Assembly (NCBI GenBank): GCA_034401795.1 | Contig: CM067360.1 | Span: 53,369,768-53,433,767, forward strand | Origin: Chaetoderma sp. LZ-2023a | Lineage: Eukaryota; Mollusca; Caudofoveata; Chaetodermatida; Chaetodermatidae | Length of the DNA: 64,000 nucleotides | Reading direction: 5' to 3' | Shown: one piece after another, positions 22,142-33,550 of the stretch | Position numbering within the stretch: position 1 is the stretch's first letter | Layout of the letters: each line of letters opens with the position of its first letter | The notes under the pieces: model-generated | Databases searched by the model: none | The model's input: the letters and a program-made list of their open reading frames with translations, nothing else | Told to the model about the DNA's origin: nothing | Translations under genes and position numbers: made by a program

Positions 22142-23147
22142 CGCTGATGGAGAGTTTGTTATCACACTAAAGACAAAAGCGACTGTCCATTACAATGGCC
22201 GCGTGCAGTGGGAGCCACCGGCCATTTACAAAAGCTACTGTCCAATAGACGTAGAATTCTTTCCATTTGACATCCAGGAGTGCTTTATGAAGTTTAGTGT
22301 ATGGACGTATAGCGGTTTGGAGGTGGATCTACAGCATTTCTGTATGGAACGTGAAAACTCATCCACGGCTCCAAAAAAGGGGGTTGTAATACAGCAAGGA
22401 ATAGACTTGGACGATTTATATCCAAATGTGGAATGGGACATTGTCAATGTGACTGCCACACGAACAGTCAAGTTTTACAAATGTTGCCCAGAGCCATACC
22501 CAGATATAACATTTAATGTAACTATTCGACGCCGCACCCTATTCTACACAATTAACCTGATTATTCCCTGTGTTTCAATATCATGTCTCACTGTTCTTGT
22601 GTTCTATTTACCTGCTGACAGTGGAGAGAAAATTACGCTTTCATTGTCAATCTTAATGGCCTTGGCCGTGTTCTTCCTCCTGCTCAATGACATTATACCA
22701 CCAACGTCACTCGTGATATCATTAATAGGAAAGTATCTGCTATTTACTATGGTAGTGGTGACCGCTTCTGTCATGCTAACTGTTCTAACATTGAGTATTA
22801 ATCTTCGCTCGCCATCAACACATGTGATGTCGCCGTGGATAAGGCGCGTCTTCATTGACACTCTACCGCGGTTCTTACTTATGAAACGACCAGATGTGGC
22901 CATTAAACCAAAAGTGACGGCGGTTCGATCGTGGGATGATATGGACGAGAGAGATGGACAAAATGGACAAACATGGAGTCGTCGTAATACTGCGAATTCT
23001 GATAGAAGTGATGAAGGCAATGGTTCTGGCGTTTATGCCAGACTTAGACGGCGAGTAATGGGATGGTATCCGTTTGAAGTACAGGAAGCGATTAGCGGAG
23101 CGTGCTTCATTTCAGACCATATTCGAGACGAGGAAGAGGAGGAAAAT
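22142..23147 (+). CDS. nAChR alpha-type subunit, exon 4 (Cys-loop, loops B/C, TM1-TM3, cytoplasmic loop)
   Basis: The last base of codon 125 plus residues 126-460. Cys158 and Cys172 enclose 13 residues (the Cys-loop, [13 protein letters not shown]). Trp179 in WTYSG is loop B. Tyr237-Lys-Cys239-Cys240 and Tyr244 form loop C, so this is an alpha-type, ligand-binding subunit. TM1 is about 258-281, TM2 about 288-308 after GEK (the acidic ring expected of a cation channel), and TM3 about 319-343, followed by RSPSTHVM. The TM3-TM4 loop ends in the amphipathic helix [20 protein letters not shown]. Possible N-glycosylation sites are N197, N227 and N250. The acceptor is TTTTAACAG (ending 22141) and the donor GTAAGT (23148). 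The 1-kb size matches the large exon 5 of vertebrate neuronal alpha genes. The product should be a postsynaptic or extrasynaptic ACh-gated channel subunit in the plasma membrane. Confidence 0.96.
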
Positions 23148-23156
23148 GTAAGTAGT

Positions 23157-23390
23157 AACCCTTTAATTACCAAATTTGATCAAGAAAATTTAATTATTTG
23201 TTTATTGAATATGTCGGTCAAGAAAAGGCTTTTTTTAATTTATCAAATGGTGTCTGGCCGGCTTACCGAGCCAGTCATTCCAGTGGTAAATTTTCGAAAA
23301 TGGTATTCTCTTGGCCTGCAAAGTGACATTCAACCACCGCAGAGCCCGGTTGTGGGCGACTTCGCCATAGAAGGATTAATGGAGGGATCA
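23157..23390. repeat. Degenerate family-2 palindromic element
   Basis: CTTTAATTACCAAATTTGATCAAGAAAA resembles the left end of the copy at 31978, and TATTCTCTTGGCCTGCAAA resembles the right arm of the copies at 5347 and 32080. It sits directly after the exon 4 donor. Confidence 0.4.
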
Positions 23391-23394
23391 ATTT

Positions 23395-23800
23395 CTAGCA
23401 ATGCCCCACCCATTTCTAGCTATGCCCCGCCCATTTCTAGCTATGCCCCGACCATTTCTAGCTATGCCCCGCCTATTTCTAGCTATGCCCCACCTATATC
23501 TATCTAAGCTCCATCCACATTTACATGTGTTGTAATAGATTTTGGAATCAAAATGCCATGGTAGATGTAAGCTGTTGAATAGCAACAGCTCCCAAGCAAA
23601 TTAGTTTCAAAACATGCAACACAATGTTTAATAGTAAATTGTAAATTCTTCAGAGATACAATTCGTACGCATCCTGGCGGAGCATTACTTCATTTTGATT
23701 TTGAAGTCATGTAACTTGTGACATATTTGATTATGACGTCATCTAACATGTTACGTATTCGATTATGAAGTCAGATTTTCTCGAGTTTCACATCAGACCC
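23395..23800 (+). repeat. Hairpin/CRE element, copy 6, with a local 21-bp tandem expansion
   Basis: The block TTTCTAGCTATGCCCCGCCCA, normally present once or twice, is here five times in tandem (23394-23498). It is followed by TCTATCTAAGCTCCATCCAC, a reduced hairpin region (AGCAACAGCTCCCAAGC), TTTAATAGTAAATTG and TTATGACGTCATCTAAC. Confidence 0.75.
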
Positions 23801-23874
23801 ATCTATTGGTGGTACTAAAGTCACTCATCTTAATGACGCTGCTTTATTTGCCTATAACAGTTATTTATTGTGGT

Positions 23875-24175
23875 TTAGCGTGCAGGGCATCCTGCGCATC
23901 CTCCGCGGCCGCTACTTCAGCCGCGCAGCAGGGAACAGCACCAGCCGAGTGTGGGGTGGCCTCGGGGTCTCGTAAGGAGCTGCGTAGTGAGCTGGCGAAA
24001 CCACTTAGTTCCCATGGAGTCGAGTGCGCATTCGCTCCCAAAGGGTTTATCTGTACAGCGACGTCCGAAACTACAATCCGAACGCCCTGTCGTTGGGTGG
24101 ACCAAGGGTAGTAGGATGGGTAGGCAAGTAGGAACTCCCCTCTTCTTCACACCCTGAACTATCGGAGGGGTATCC
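23875..24175. other. GC-rich segment of unknown origin
   Basis: This stretch is clearly richer in G+C than its flanks (CCGCGGCCGCTACTTCAGCC, GTGTGGGGTGGCCTCGGGG). Open frames occur on both strands but match no family I know. It may be a fragment of an unrecognised mobile element. Confidence 0.35.
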
Positions 24176-25640
24176 ATCATAAACACAATCTAACGATATA
24201 ATTAGCGCATTTATTGTGTGATTTTGAGGTCCTTCAACAAGTTTTTCAATGAAATGCGATCATAAGTAATAAGATAATAATAATATCATTAGTTTGTATA
24301 AGCCTTGGTATCTCTGACCGGGTGTATGGATGACTAGTTAACCTGGTGTGTAAATAGACGTTATGTTATTCCCCCTAGTGTATTTGCGCTGTGTGGGTGA
24401 TAATGCGGTAAAAGGCCGGATGTAAGTGTATCCAATAGAGGATCATTTATAATTTTGAAGACACGTAAGTTGTATAATGTATATTGGATTTCATTGAATC
24501 GGTAATGTTTGTGAAGCGTAAAATACTGAAGAATTAGCATATGCAAATATCCCATATAACTCTCGGAACTATTGGCCTACGAATGACTGTTTCTGAAATT
24601 GAAATCGATGTGAGAACTACTTCAGTGGACGGTTGGGACGCAAAAGCTACCATCACCTAATGTTATTAGACGAACATTTTTTTTTTTGGATCATTGGCAC
24701 CGATTTCACAGAATTCTTTACAACGAAAATCTTGGATGCTTGAGTAGACAAATTTACAACCTAACATACTTGAGTGGCTGATTCACTATCTGCTGCCATT
24801 CAAATGACAAAGAAAACATTGATGAACTTGTTTCTCTAAAATACATGACTAGAAGTATAACTTCTCCGATTTGTAACTAATAACTCTGAAACAAAGCTAT
24901 TCACTCTATAAGTCACCGTTTTGGGGTGTGCGTAGCATGGAGAAATCCAGACCAGCGAACATAACCGATCCGGGATAAGTCCTAACGACTTCGAACAGAA
25001 GCAGAAAATCCAGCTGGAATCATCTATTTGGGCTAGTTAACGATAAAGTACCCAAGAAAGGATTGGGGGGGACGGGTGAGGGTGGGGGGGGGGGGGGAGA
25101 CCGTTGAGCCTTTATAACATATAACAATCGCTTTAATACAGACACCTTAATATAAGTTAAACGTGTCAGTCTTAGATTCTACCACTAATTAACACAATTG
25201 CACAGGTTACACGAATATATACATATATATTGAACATTACTTTAACCACCATGGCGAAACTAACTTGTCCCTCCCATGGAGTAAGGACTAAACATCTGTT
25301 TTGAGCTACTGGTTTTCCATAGAGGAAGGAAAATATCTATTGATCGTGTCGTAAATCTTCCGTCGGTCTCTAAAGGTGCAGTTGTCACTACATATGACTG
25401 TCTGTTGGCACGTCTACCAAACATCAAGTATGGAAGCTTAGTATCTGAACCGAGGGAGAGGCCAGTTTGGACCAAGTACACAAACTCGTCCGCAGAGGCA
25501 GAACAATTGAGCGTGACGTCACATCATTTAGATGTCAGCTTCAAATTTTGCGCAGAACAGAAGACTCTACGTAACTACGATGAGAAGAGGACAATGTGTG
25601 CTGATTTACAAACAATAGTTTCAATAATTAGTTGTGTTTA
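24176..25640. other. Intron 4 sequence, AT-rich, no feature seen
   Basis: Only a G-run (about 25066-25098) stands out. Short frames at 25260-25641 on both strands match nothing I recognise. Confidence 0.4.
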
Positions 25641-25869
<229 letters not shown>

Positions 25870-27364
25870 GATTAACATTACTGTGATCATATGTCAGCAA
25901 CAAATATTTTGTAAAGAAACGCAATTATCTGCACCATTCATACATATCTTCTCGGTTTACTTAATTGCAAAATGTTTTAATCCTCTTGACACTTAACTAC
26001 AACTTTCCTTTTCGTTACTTCAGGAGTAATATCTGAAGAGCAGTTTATTCGACTGATGTTGCTTATCAGTGATAATGTACATAAAATAGTGTTCTTTAAT
26101 GTCACCATTTAAATTAATGAATGAATCATTGAAATCAGTTTCAATTATGGCTAATTCTTGGATCTTTTCTCATATAATCCGTAATGTTACCGTGTCATAT
26201 CTGGTGATGATTGCATTTTATGCAATGCCTCTAATAGCTAGAGATTCAAGTGTGGACAGTCTAAACAGAAATGTGGATATAGAAACAGTTCGCTATGAAG
26301 AAAATGAAAACCACTTAATTAAGTACAACATATGCTCAGTAACTGTAAAAGTGAAGAATTCTAATTCAATAGCCAAATGTATTTCTACATTTGAACAATT
26401 CTACAGTGAGTCAACTAATAAGGAGGACAATGGATTAATATTCCGTGTTTAGCGTCTTGTTTCTGAAAATATCGAGTGTAACGTAGCAGTTACAGTCTAC
26501 CCAACCACAGCCGTCATACATGTACAAGGAGAGATTGTGGCTACTGGATTGCAACAGATCTTGTGCATTTGTCGCGCATGATATTCGATGAAAATAAATT
26601 CGATAAGTGTGATGATGACAATGGTGACAAAAGTAATAATGATAATAATGACACTCGTATTGCAGATGGACAATTCAACATTCTAAATGAAAACAGTTCT
26701 GGTCTGAACTTGTGGGAAGATGAGCTGTGTTTTTCACCGGAAACTACTACGTTTCCTAAGCAGCTCATCAGTCCAGAACAGCCAGCACACCTGCTAAGTG
26801 TAATCAGCCAAGATCTCGCTTAAACCAGCTCACACAGCAAGACTTATTCAGTTATAGCCAACCCAGTCAGCAAGACCTATTTAAGCAAATCTGTGTGCTT
26901 AACGAACTGCTTCTGAGCATGGAAGCCATAATCAAGGAGCTCCATGAAGAAAAAAGCGACTTGCCAGTGACTTACAGTCTAAGTGTATTAAAGTGACAAA
27001 TGAAATTGGTGTGAGGACATGTCCAGTGACAAAAGCCATGGCAGAAGTCGAGGTTATGACTGAAGATGGTCGTTGCTGATATTGTTTTGCAAAGTACCAC
27101 CCAACAGGCCGCCACGGAAGCTACAGTGAATGGAACTCTTGATGAATCAAAAGTTAATAATAAACCATCATCATCATATCCACGATCTTTCGCATACCAA
27201 CCTATACGCCAAGGCTTCCTAAACCAAAGCCTTCCAAACAAATTAGCTACGCCCGAGTGGTTAATGGGCCTGCACTAGATCTGTTACATGAACGTATCCG
27301 GCAGGTAAATGAGAACTCTAACACAACGCGCATACCGCTAGTTTGCAAAATACTTCCTAAAACG

Positions 27365-27945
27365 ACATTAATAATTTGGAGTTCCATAATAAAAAGGCGT
27401 GAACACCAATGGCCTTCAAGGTTCAGTTGAGAGGAGCGAAGATAGAGGATTTCACCCCAAACTACTTAGTTCCGACTTACATACGTACAAAGACATAATT
27501 ATTATGGCAGGTACAAATAATTCTGATGGATCATTAGCTGATGCCCTTATAACTATGGACAATTTAATTATGGATCTACAAATGCTAGTACCAGAATGCA
27601 AAATACGTGTACGCGAGATGCAAAGTATCAGCAGGATTTCATTCGCTCATTAAATAAGCATCTTGAGGTGCGAGAACATTTTCTAAACTTCTCAATGATC
27701 AGGTCCGCAGATTACTTTTATTCATAATATAGACAACGCGTTATATCACGCAGATAAGCTGCACATAAACACTTGTGGCTCATCAGTTCGTGTTAAGTGT
27801 CTGAATGAGTATGTTCCAATCGTCAGGTCGCCGCCGTGTAAAATTTGCGGGGGAACTCACCCGCAGGTATACCAAGTGTCGGCATGGTCAGCCTGTCCTT
27901 TGCTGGAGTTGTATGGGATCCGGGCACAAATTAAACTCGTGTCCA
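27365..27945 (+). pseudogene. CR1-like ORF1: SGNH-esterase-like domain and CCHC zinc knuckle, frameshifted
   Basis: Block I appears as TLIIWSSIIKR, where GSS or GDS would be usual. After a frameshift come VNTNGLQGSVERSED, then IIIMAGTNNSDGS (block III, GTN), and NALYHADKLHIN, whose DKLH (27753-27764) fits the catalytic Asp-x-x-His of block V. A CCHC knuckle, CWSCMGSGHKLNSC, is at 27901-27942 and is followed by TAG. Esterase-type ORF1 proteins are known from CR1/L2-like LINEs. The frames are broken, so this copy is dead. Confidence 0.7.
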
Positions 27946-28409
27946 GTACAGTAGGAATGTGGCCAAGAAGTAGAGCCAAACAAACATTTTAAATACAATA
28001 TAAGCAAAACTAAGTGTTTGAACAGTTTGGATGCAGTTGCTAACGGGTCTATGACTAATGACATTGCTATGAATGTAAAGCTGATAAGTGGCTCTGTTAC
28101 TAATTTAAATCTGAAAACAGGTTGTGCTACCGATATGATTAAAACAACCGAATGTATTATAAATTTAAATATGAACGTCGGTAATCGGTTGTATAAAGAA
28201 CAACTGTCTGGTCTTCCCGCAGTAAGCTCCTCGAGTAAACGTGATGCCAATTCAGTATGTATCGTATGTAGTAATGAGTCCAAACATTGCATTGAATACC
28301 ATAATTATTCTAATCTGTTACTCAATAATAGATATCAACTACTCAGTAACAATACGAGTAATAGTGGTATCTTGCCAAAAGGCGGCATACGTGCTAATAA
28401 TAGACTATA

Positions 28410-28598
28410 TGATGAAGACAACGACGATGATGACGATCATGACAATGATGACGATCGTGACAATGGCGACGAATGATGATGATGATGATGATGATGCTGA
28501 TGATGATGATGATGATCATCATCATGCCAATGGTGGTGGCGGCGGCGGTTCTTATGGTGGTGTTGGTGATGGTGATGGTGGTGGTGGGGGTGGTGGCC

Positions 28599-28645
<47 letters not shown>
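28410..28645. repeat. GAT/GGT/AAT microsatellites within the LINE
   Basis: Imperfect (GAC/GAT)n, (GGT)n and (AAT)n tracts lie between the ORF1 remnant and the endonuclease start. Confidence 0.9.
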
Positions 28646-28646
<1 letters not shown>

Positions 28647-28679
28647 CCATTGATCTGCCGTCTTTCAATATTAATTCTA

Positions 28680-29925
28680 AAAGAATTAGGATTGGTCATC
28701 TAAATGTACAGCACCTGGTGCCTAAGATTGACGAGTTAAAACTGAGTATGGAGAAGTGTGAAAAGGAACTTTTTCTGTACCACTGAAACATTTCTGTCAT
28801 CAACAATCCAAAATAATTCCAGTGAAATTGAAGGCTATGTCAATGAAAGAAAGGACAGAAAAGAACTGGTGGTGGAATTGTAATATATAAATATATATGT
28901 GTGTGTGTGGGGGGCGGGGGGCGGGGGGGGGGGGGGGCGGGGGGGGCGGGGGGGGGGGGGGGGTTGCTGATTCACCCGCTATCTGGATTGATGAATTTGA
29001 AGCTCTGTTAGAAAAGGTATATAGTCCGAAACTCAGATATTATACTTGTAGGAGATTTTAATTTCGACCTTATTAAAGCAGATAATCATAAATGGCAGTC
29101 TTTAATTGAACACTTTCCTTCAGAGCACTTTATACGTAATCTAACTAGAGTTACAGAGAAAACATCTAAACTGACTGACTATGTGTATCTCACGGATAAA
29201 GACAAAATTTAATCGTCACATGTCGGCTCTTTGGCACTAAGTGACCATTATCCAATATTCGTTGTTCGCAAATGCAAACCATTCAAAACTCAAAATTCGC
29301 ACCAACTTATTAAATACAGGAACACCAAAAGCTTTAATGAAGCTAAGTTTCTTAGTGACCTGTCTGTATGTGATTGGCGTTCTATAGGTTATTTAGGTAG
29401 TCCAGATCAAGCGCTTGATCAATGGTATGCAAAATTCATCAACATTATAAATAAACACGCTCCTGTCATTGAACGCAGAGTTAAACGTGTATGCCAACTG
29501 GGATGGATGAACAGAGAAATTTTAAAAACATTGAAAGAAACGGATTATCATAAAAACGTAGGAATCATGTTGAATTTTAAAATGTTAAAGCAAAAGGTTG
29601 CATATTTGATTAAAGCATCTAAACGAGATTATTTTGCAAATAAATTAGAAGCCGCCAAAAATAATCAGGCTAATATATGGAAAATTCTAAAAGACATAAA
29701 TCCCAAGACAAACAAATTACCTTCAATAATCTGTGATGATAATGGAAGTGAAATTCAAAACCCGCATATGCAATCTGAACATTTTAATATATATTTCAGT
29801 GCAATCGCGTCAAAACTGACACACTCCATGATAAAACAAAGGTCAATGGCATTTGCTAAGCTATCAGATCATTTTCTTAATAAAGTTCCAGAAAATATAG
29901 TTTCGAATTCCATATATAACTGTTG
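28680..29925 (+). pseudogene. CR1-like AP endonuclease and linker, frameshifted
   Basis: The start is IRIGHLNVQHLVPKIDELK. After a frameshift comes GGGIVIYK, interrupted by poly-G. Then IILVGDFNFDLIK (GDFN) and LSDHYPIF (the SDH motif at 29240) mark an AP-endonuclease fold. A linker rich in Lys and Asn (29231-29926) reaches WKILKDINPKTNK and ends with TGA at 29924-29926. Several frame changes make the enzyme inactive. Confidence 0.78.
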
Positions 29926-30420
29926 AATATGTGTCTTGAGAACTTAAAAACAAATAAGTCAGCTGGTTACGATGAATTGAACAAACACTTCCTCAAAGCT
30001 GCAGCATCAATAATTGCGCCCTCAATTACACTTGTTATAAACAAACGCACAGCTACGGGGGAATTCCCCAAAATGTGGAAATGTGCAAAAGTAAAGCGTC
30101 TACATACATCTGATTCAAAGACCAATATTGGCAATTATAGGCCTATCTCTATATTACCCATTATCTCCAAGGTTATTGAACGACACATACATGATCATAT
30201 TTATAAATTTATAACCAAGTATAATTTATTAGTGGAGTCGTAATCAGGCTTCAGACCTAAACATTCATGTGAAACTGCATTGTTAAATCTAGTGGAAAGA
30301 TGGCGTTTTTCGATAGATAACGGCGACCTTATTGGTTCTATTATGAATGACTTTTAAAAGGCCTTTGATCTTGTCAATCATAACATCCTATTACAAAAAC
30401 AGAAGCGGTTTTCAGATTTC
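29923..30420 (+). pseudogene. CR1-like reverse transcriptase, N-terminal half only
   Basis: LKTNKSAGYDELNKHFLK, then IGNYRPISILPIISKVIE (the N-RPI motif), then TAA at 30241-30243, SGFRPKHSCETALLNLVE, and NDF-stop-KAFDLVNHNILL (first catalytic Asp region, stop at 30355-30357). The YADD block is absent, so the RT is truncated. Confidence 0.8.
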
Positions 30421-30565
30421 TGATATCCAATCAGATCTGTATCGGAAAACTGTAACTACATCTTCGAATAGTGCCGTATTAAGGAAACGCCAATTAAATT
30501 TTTTTATTCTATTCATAGCGCAGCTGACATGTAGGTCATCAGCAAGCAGATGCACGCCCTGTTAG

Positions 30566-30740
30566 CGCAAAACTTGTAAGCTATGTTATTCCCGGTAACT
30601 CTCGTCCAGTCACCGAACTTGGAGAAAGTACACACGAACCGCATACCATGAAGTGCGGATCCGCCTTCATCCGGGGAGAGCCAGCCGACTCCGAATTATA
30701 TTACAATGGCAAATGAGTTCTAGTTAACGATTGCGTCCCA
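30566..30740. other. Short unassigned segment after the LINE
   Basis: Sequence such as GTAACTCTCGTCCAGTCACC shows no clear relation to its neighbours. Confidence 0.3.
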
Positions 30741-31008
30741 TCTAGGCTGACGACACAATCACATATTTAACGAATGACGTAGCTAAGTACATCATGAACT
30801 TTTAAAGGTCCGTCAGTTGTAAGAATTATTTTAAACATAGTTTACTGAACTAATAATACAACGGCATTGGGCACAAGTTCTATCAACTTAGCTAGGCCCT
30901 CTCCCTGCAGAATCATTAAGACGGCAAAATGTTTAAATACTTAAATACAAACGTATATACAAAAAAGAAAACACGAGGAATATGAATGGATAGAAAAAAT
31001 AGCATGAG

Positions 31009-31097
<89 letters not shown>

Positions 31098-31098
31098 C

Positions 31099-31145
<47 letters not shown>

Positions 31146-31460
31146 GGGGGGGGAGAGGGGGCCAGTTATTCTCCAATATAGGTCTCTATACAGATGTATA
31201 ACAATATTATGGCACCGAGTACAACACGGATTTCCACTACCCATGTCCCCGCTGTGTTAAAAAGTCCGAATTAGATGTCTTTACTATTTAGTAAACATCC
31301 ATAGGCAGAAACAGCGGCCCAGTAAAATTAGTTTCAAAATATTCAACAGCTTACCTGTATGCTTTTCTGGAAATTGAGATTCGTGGAGCTTAGGGATCGA
31401 TCTATCGCAACACGGGCAAAGCGTGGGCGGCGCTTAGCTCGTGATGGGCTAAAAGTGGAT
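30741..31460 (-). repeat. Hairpin/CRE element, copy 7 (orientation B), split by a GA-rich insertion
   Basis: The CRE-end remnant (TGACGACACAATC, AATGACGTAGCTAAG) lies at 30748-30790. The element resumes at about 31270 with CTTTACTATTTAGTAAAC, GGCAGAAACAGCGGCCCAGT, TAGTTTCAAAATATTCAAC, GATCGATCTATCGCAACACG and GGGCGGCGCTTAGCTCG. About 460 bp with the GA array sits between the two parts. Confidence 0.6.
31014..31143. repeat. (GA)n microsatellite with one interruption
   Basis: About 60 GA dinucleotides are broken once by AAAGGCAGG at about 31094. It lies 490 bp upstream of exon 5. Confidence 0.97.
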
Positions 31461-31633
31461 CATCCATGTGTTCATGGTCTGGTCTCGTGCGAATTATCTG
31501 GTTATTCAAAATCCATAGGGCGGCGTCCGATAGCTCGACGAGGTATAGTCCCAATTCAACCACATTCATTACTTTCAAGATAATGTGTTGCAATAAATCA
31601 AAATAATCTTTAACTTATGCTTTATACTTACAG

Positions 31634-31807
31634 GAATGTAATGACTGGAAATATGTTGCCATGGTGTTGGATCGTCTATTTCTATACATCTTCACCACGG
31701 CATGTTTCACTGGTTCGATGAGCATGTTCCTACACGCACCTTCGTTGTACGACCCCAGGAAGCCACTTGTAGCTAATGAATTTAACCTAACATGTATGTG
31801 CACGTGA
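31634..31807 (+). CDS. nAChR alpha-type subunit, exon 5 (TM4 and C terminus)
   Basis: Residues 461-517 and stop TGA (31805-31807). The exon begins [20 protein letters not shown], the invariant WKYVAMV(L/I)DR entry to TM4 (about 467-492), and ends with [11 protein letters not shown] and a short extracellular tail. The block APSLYD is typical of protostome heteromeric alpha subunits. The acceptor is TTATACTTACAG (ending 31633), phase 0, in agreement with exon 4. Summed coding length is 219+45+110+1006+174 = 1554 bp. Confidence 0.95.
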   Translation, partial: ECNDWKYVAMVLDRLFLYIFTTACFTGSMSMFLHAPSLYDPRKPLVANEFNLTCMCT

Positions 31808-32391
31808 TATCACGTGACAAAGCTGTTGTTTGTATATGGATGACATCATCTTATGCATTTGATAATCACATATTATTTTCATAATTAATTTACTATGCAA
31901 TGTGTCGATGATGTTGACAGAATTGTTGACTGTACATTTAAATGCTCATAGTCAAGCACATTGAACCAGAGGCAGGTTAACGGCCTAATCACCAAATTCG
32001 GCCAAGAAAATCAAAATATTTCCTGATTGAATGGCTATTTGCTGGCCAAGAGAAGACTAATTTTTCAATTTAAAAAAGTCTTCTCTTCGCCTGCAAATGG
32101 ATAATCCTCACGACCACTTTAGAGGTCGGATTTGGCGGGCTTCTCATGAATGGGTTAACGAATTATTTACGGGTGTGGCCCCTGTGTGGGCCTTAGATCG
32201 AGAATCCCCAAGTAGAAAGCATTTATATTCACTCTTTTCATTTAGTTGGACAGTGATGTAGAAAGCCAGGTGATTGTTGATGATTTGCAGAACCGTTTGA
32301 CAAAGTCGTTGCCGCCTTATTTAACAATGGTTTAACAATGATAAATTATTCTTGAAATCTTCAGCATAGGCCCCAATATGTGCCAAATAAA
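31808..32391 (+). other. 3' flank / possible 3' UTR of the nAChR gene
   Basis: The first AATAAA after the stop is at 32386-32391 (CCAAATAAAAG), a candidate polyadenylation signal about 580 bp downstream. A family-2 palindromic element lies between. No transcript evidence is available, so the 3' end is tentative. Confidence 0.3.
31978..32160. repeat. Palindromic MITE-like element, family 2, copy 2
   Basis: The arms TTTGCTGGCCAAGAGAAGAC (about 32038-32057) and GTCTTCTCTTCGCCTGCAAA (32079-32098) pair across a short AT-rich loop. The outer blocks are GGTTAACGGCC and GAATGGGTTAACG. Confidence 0.65.
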
Positions 32392-33170
32392 AGTTTTGCT
32401 GATTATTTTTAGAACAATATTTTTTTTAAGTTGTTGCAACAACAATTTTCATTGAAGTTGTTCTCAAATCTGGTGCAAGTGTCACTCAATTTATTTTATT
32501 ATTGTTAAAATTTAACAATAATTTGACTGAACTGTGTTGCTGCAGTAGACAGCAACATCGTGTCCAAATTGTCAAAACAGTTTGTCTGTATGCCTTTGTT
32601 TAAATTGGTACACGTGAACTGACAGCCTAGAATCATACATTCCAGCGTCTACTTTGGTTATACATCACTGGCTAGCTAGCCAATGATCAGTTGCATGGAC
32701 TACATCCCGGTTTTGTTTGATAATTCGCCTGTCTTTTCCGTCAATAGAATATCAAGTAAGATGTTTGCAACGAATAAGGCGTCTGAGCATTGCTTGCTGG
32801 GTAAATTCCGCTGAAAGCCACAAACTAGATTTCGTACAAATTGGCATCTATTTATTGAGATATGAGAACTTTAACATGCTTCAATAATCTTGATATAATG
32901 TAGGCGGTATGCCCTGTCAACAGGTTATCATTATGCAGATTACCATGGCAACCACGCCTTTGTAACACATCATTTCATACTTCAATGAGCTGTGATAGAG
33001 CGTGTGTCCACCGCCAGGACATACACTATACGAAATAATTTGATGTAGTAGAAATTATTTTTATGAAAATTGAAATGTTGTAAATATTTATATATTTCCC
33101 ATGGCGATCAGCAGTTAAAATAAGGTGAGGTAATATGTTTTAATTGAGTAGTTCCCTGCGACGTCTGGAA
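32392..33170. other. Intergenic, mostly unassigned
   Basis: A solo hairpin resembling the core of the CRE element is at about 32515-32585 (TTTGACTGAACTGTGTTGCTG paired loosely with CAGCAACATCGTGTCCAAA). Otherwise nothing is recognised. Confidence 0.4.
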
Positions 33171-33174
33171 TAAT

Positions 33175-33550
33175 ATAGTAATCCATTTCTAGCTAAGCAC
33201 CGCCCATTTCTAGCTAAGCACCGCCCACTTATTTCCGAGTGGCTGGAACCAACTTATATATTTGGAATCCAGTAATTCCTACTGTCCCAATGTGAAGCTA
33301 ATTATACAGGTAAGCTGTTGACTATTTTGAAGCTAATTTGACTGGAGGCTGTTGCTGCCTAGCGCCCATTCAAATTAGCTTCAAAATTTTCAATAAACTG
33401 TTTACTAAATAGTAAAAGATACAATTTGTACACTTGGTCTACTTTGCAATATTCACGACAGAGCTACATACGTCACTATACAGTATTGTGCCGGCAGACT
33501 ACATATGACGTAATTGAGTATGACGTCATATGGTTGAGTGACAAATCAGA
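33175..33550 (+). repeat. Hairpin/CRE element, copy 8 (orientation A)
   Basis: TTTCTAGCTAAGCACCGCCCA is duplicated in tandem at the start. The hairpin arms are TTTGAAGCTAATTTGACTGG and CAAATTAGCTTCAAAA (33332-33390). ACTAAATAGTAAAAG follows, and the end has TATGACGTAATTG and GTATGACGTCATATGG. Confidence 0.7.

Larger units (their letters stand above)
26100..30565 (+). mobile_element. CR1-like LINE, two ORFs, decayed and 3'-truncated or rearranged
   Basis: The order of domains is ORF1 (SGNH-esterase-like domain, CCHC knuckle), a low-complexity linker, AP endonuclease, then reverse transcriptase, all in sense with the receptor gene. Microsatellites (GAT, AAT, poly-G) have expanded inside it at 28415-28645 and 28895-28965. 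The RT stops matching after about 30410. Neither the true 5' end nor a target-site duplication could be located, so the outer limits are approximate. Confidence 0.75.

Noticed and set aside
22203-23507. Single 434-codon gene for a receptor fragment
   Set aside because: The real exon begins at 22142 and ends at the GTAAGT donor at 23148. The last 120 codons are intron and repeat sequence, and TM4 is found in phase at 31634.
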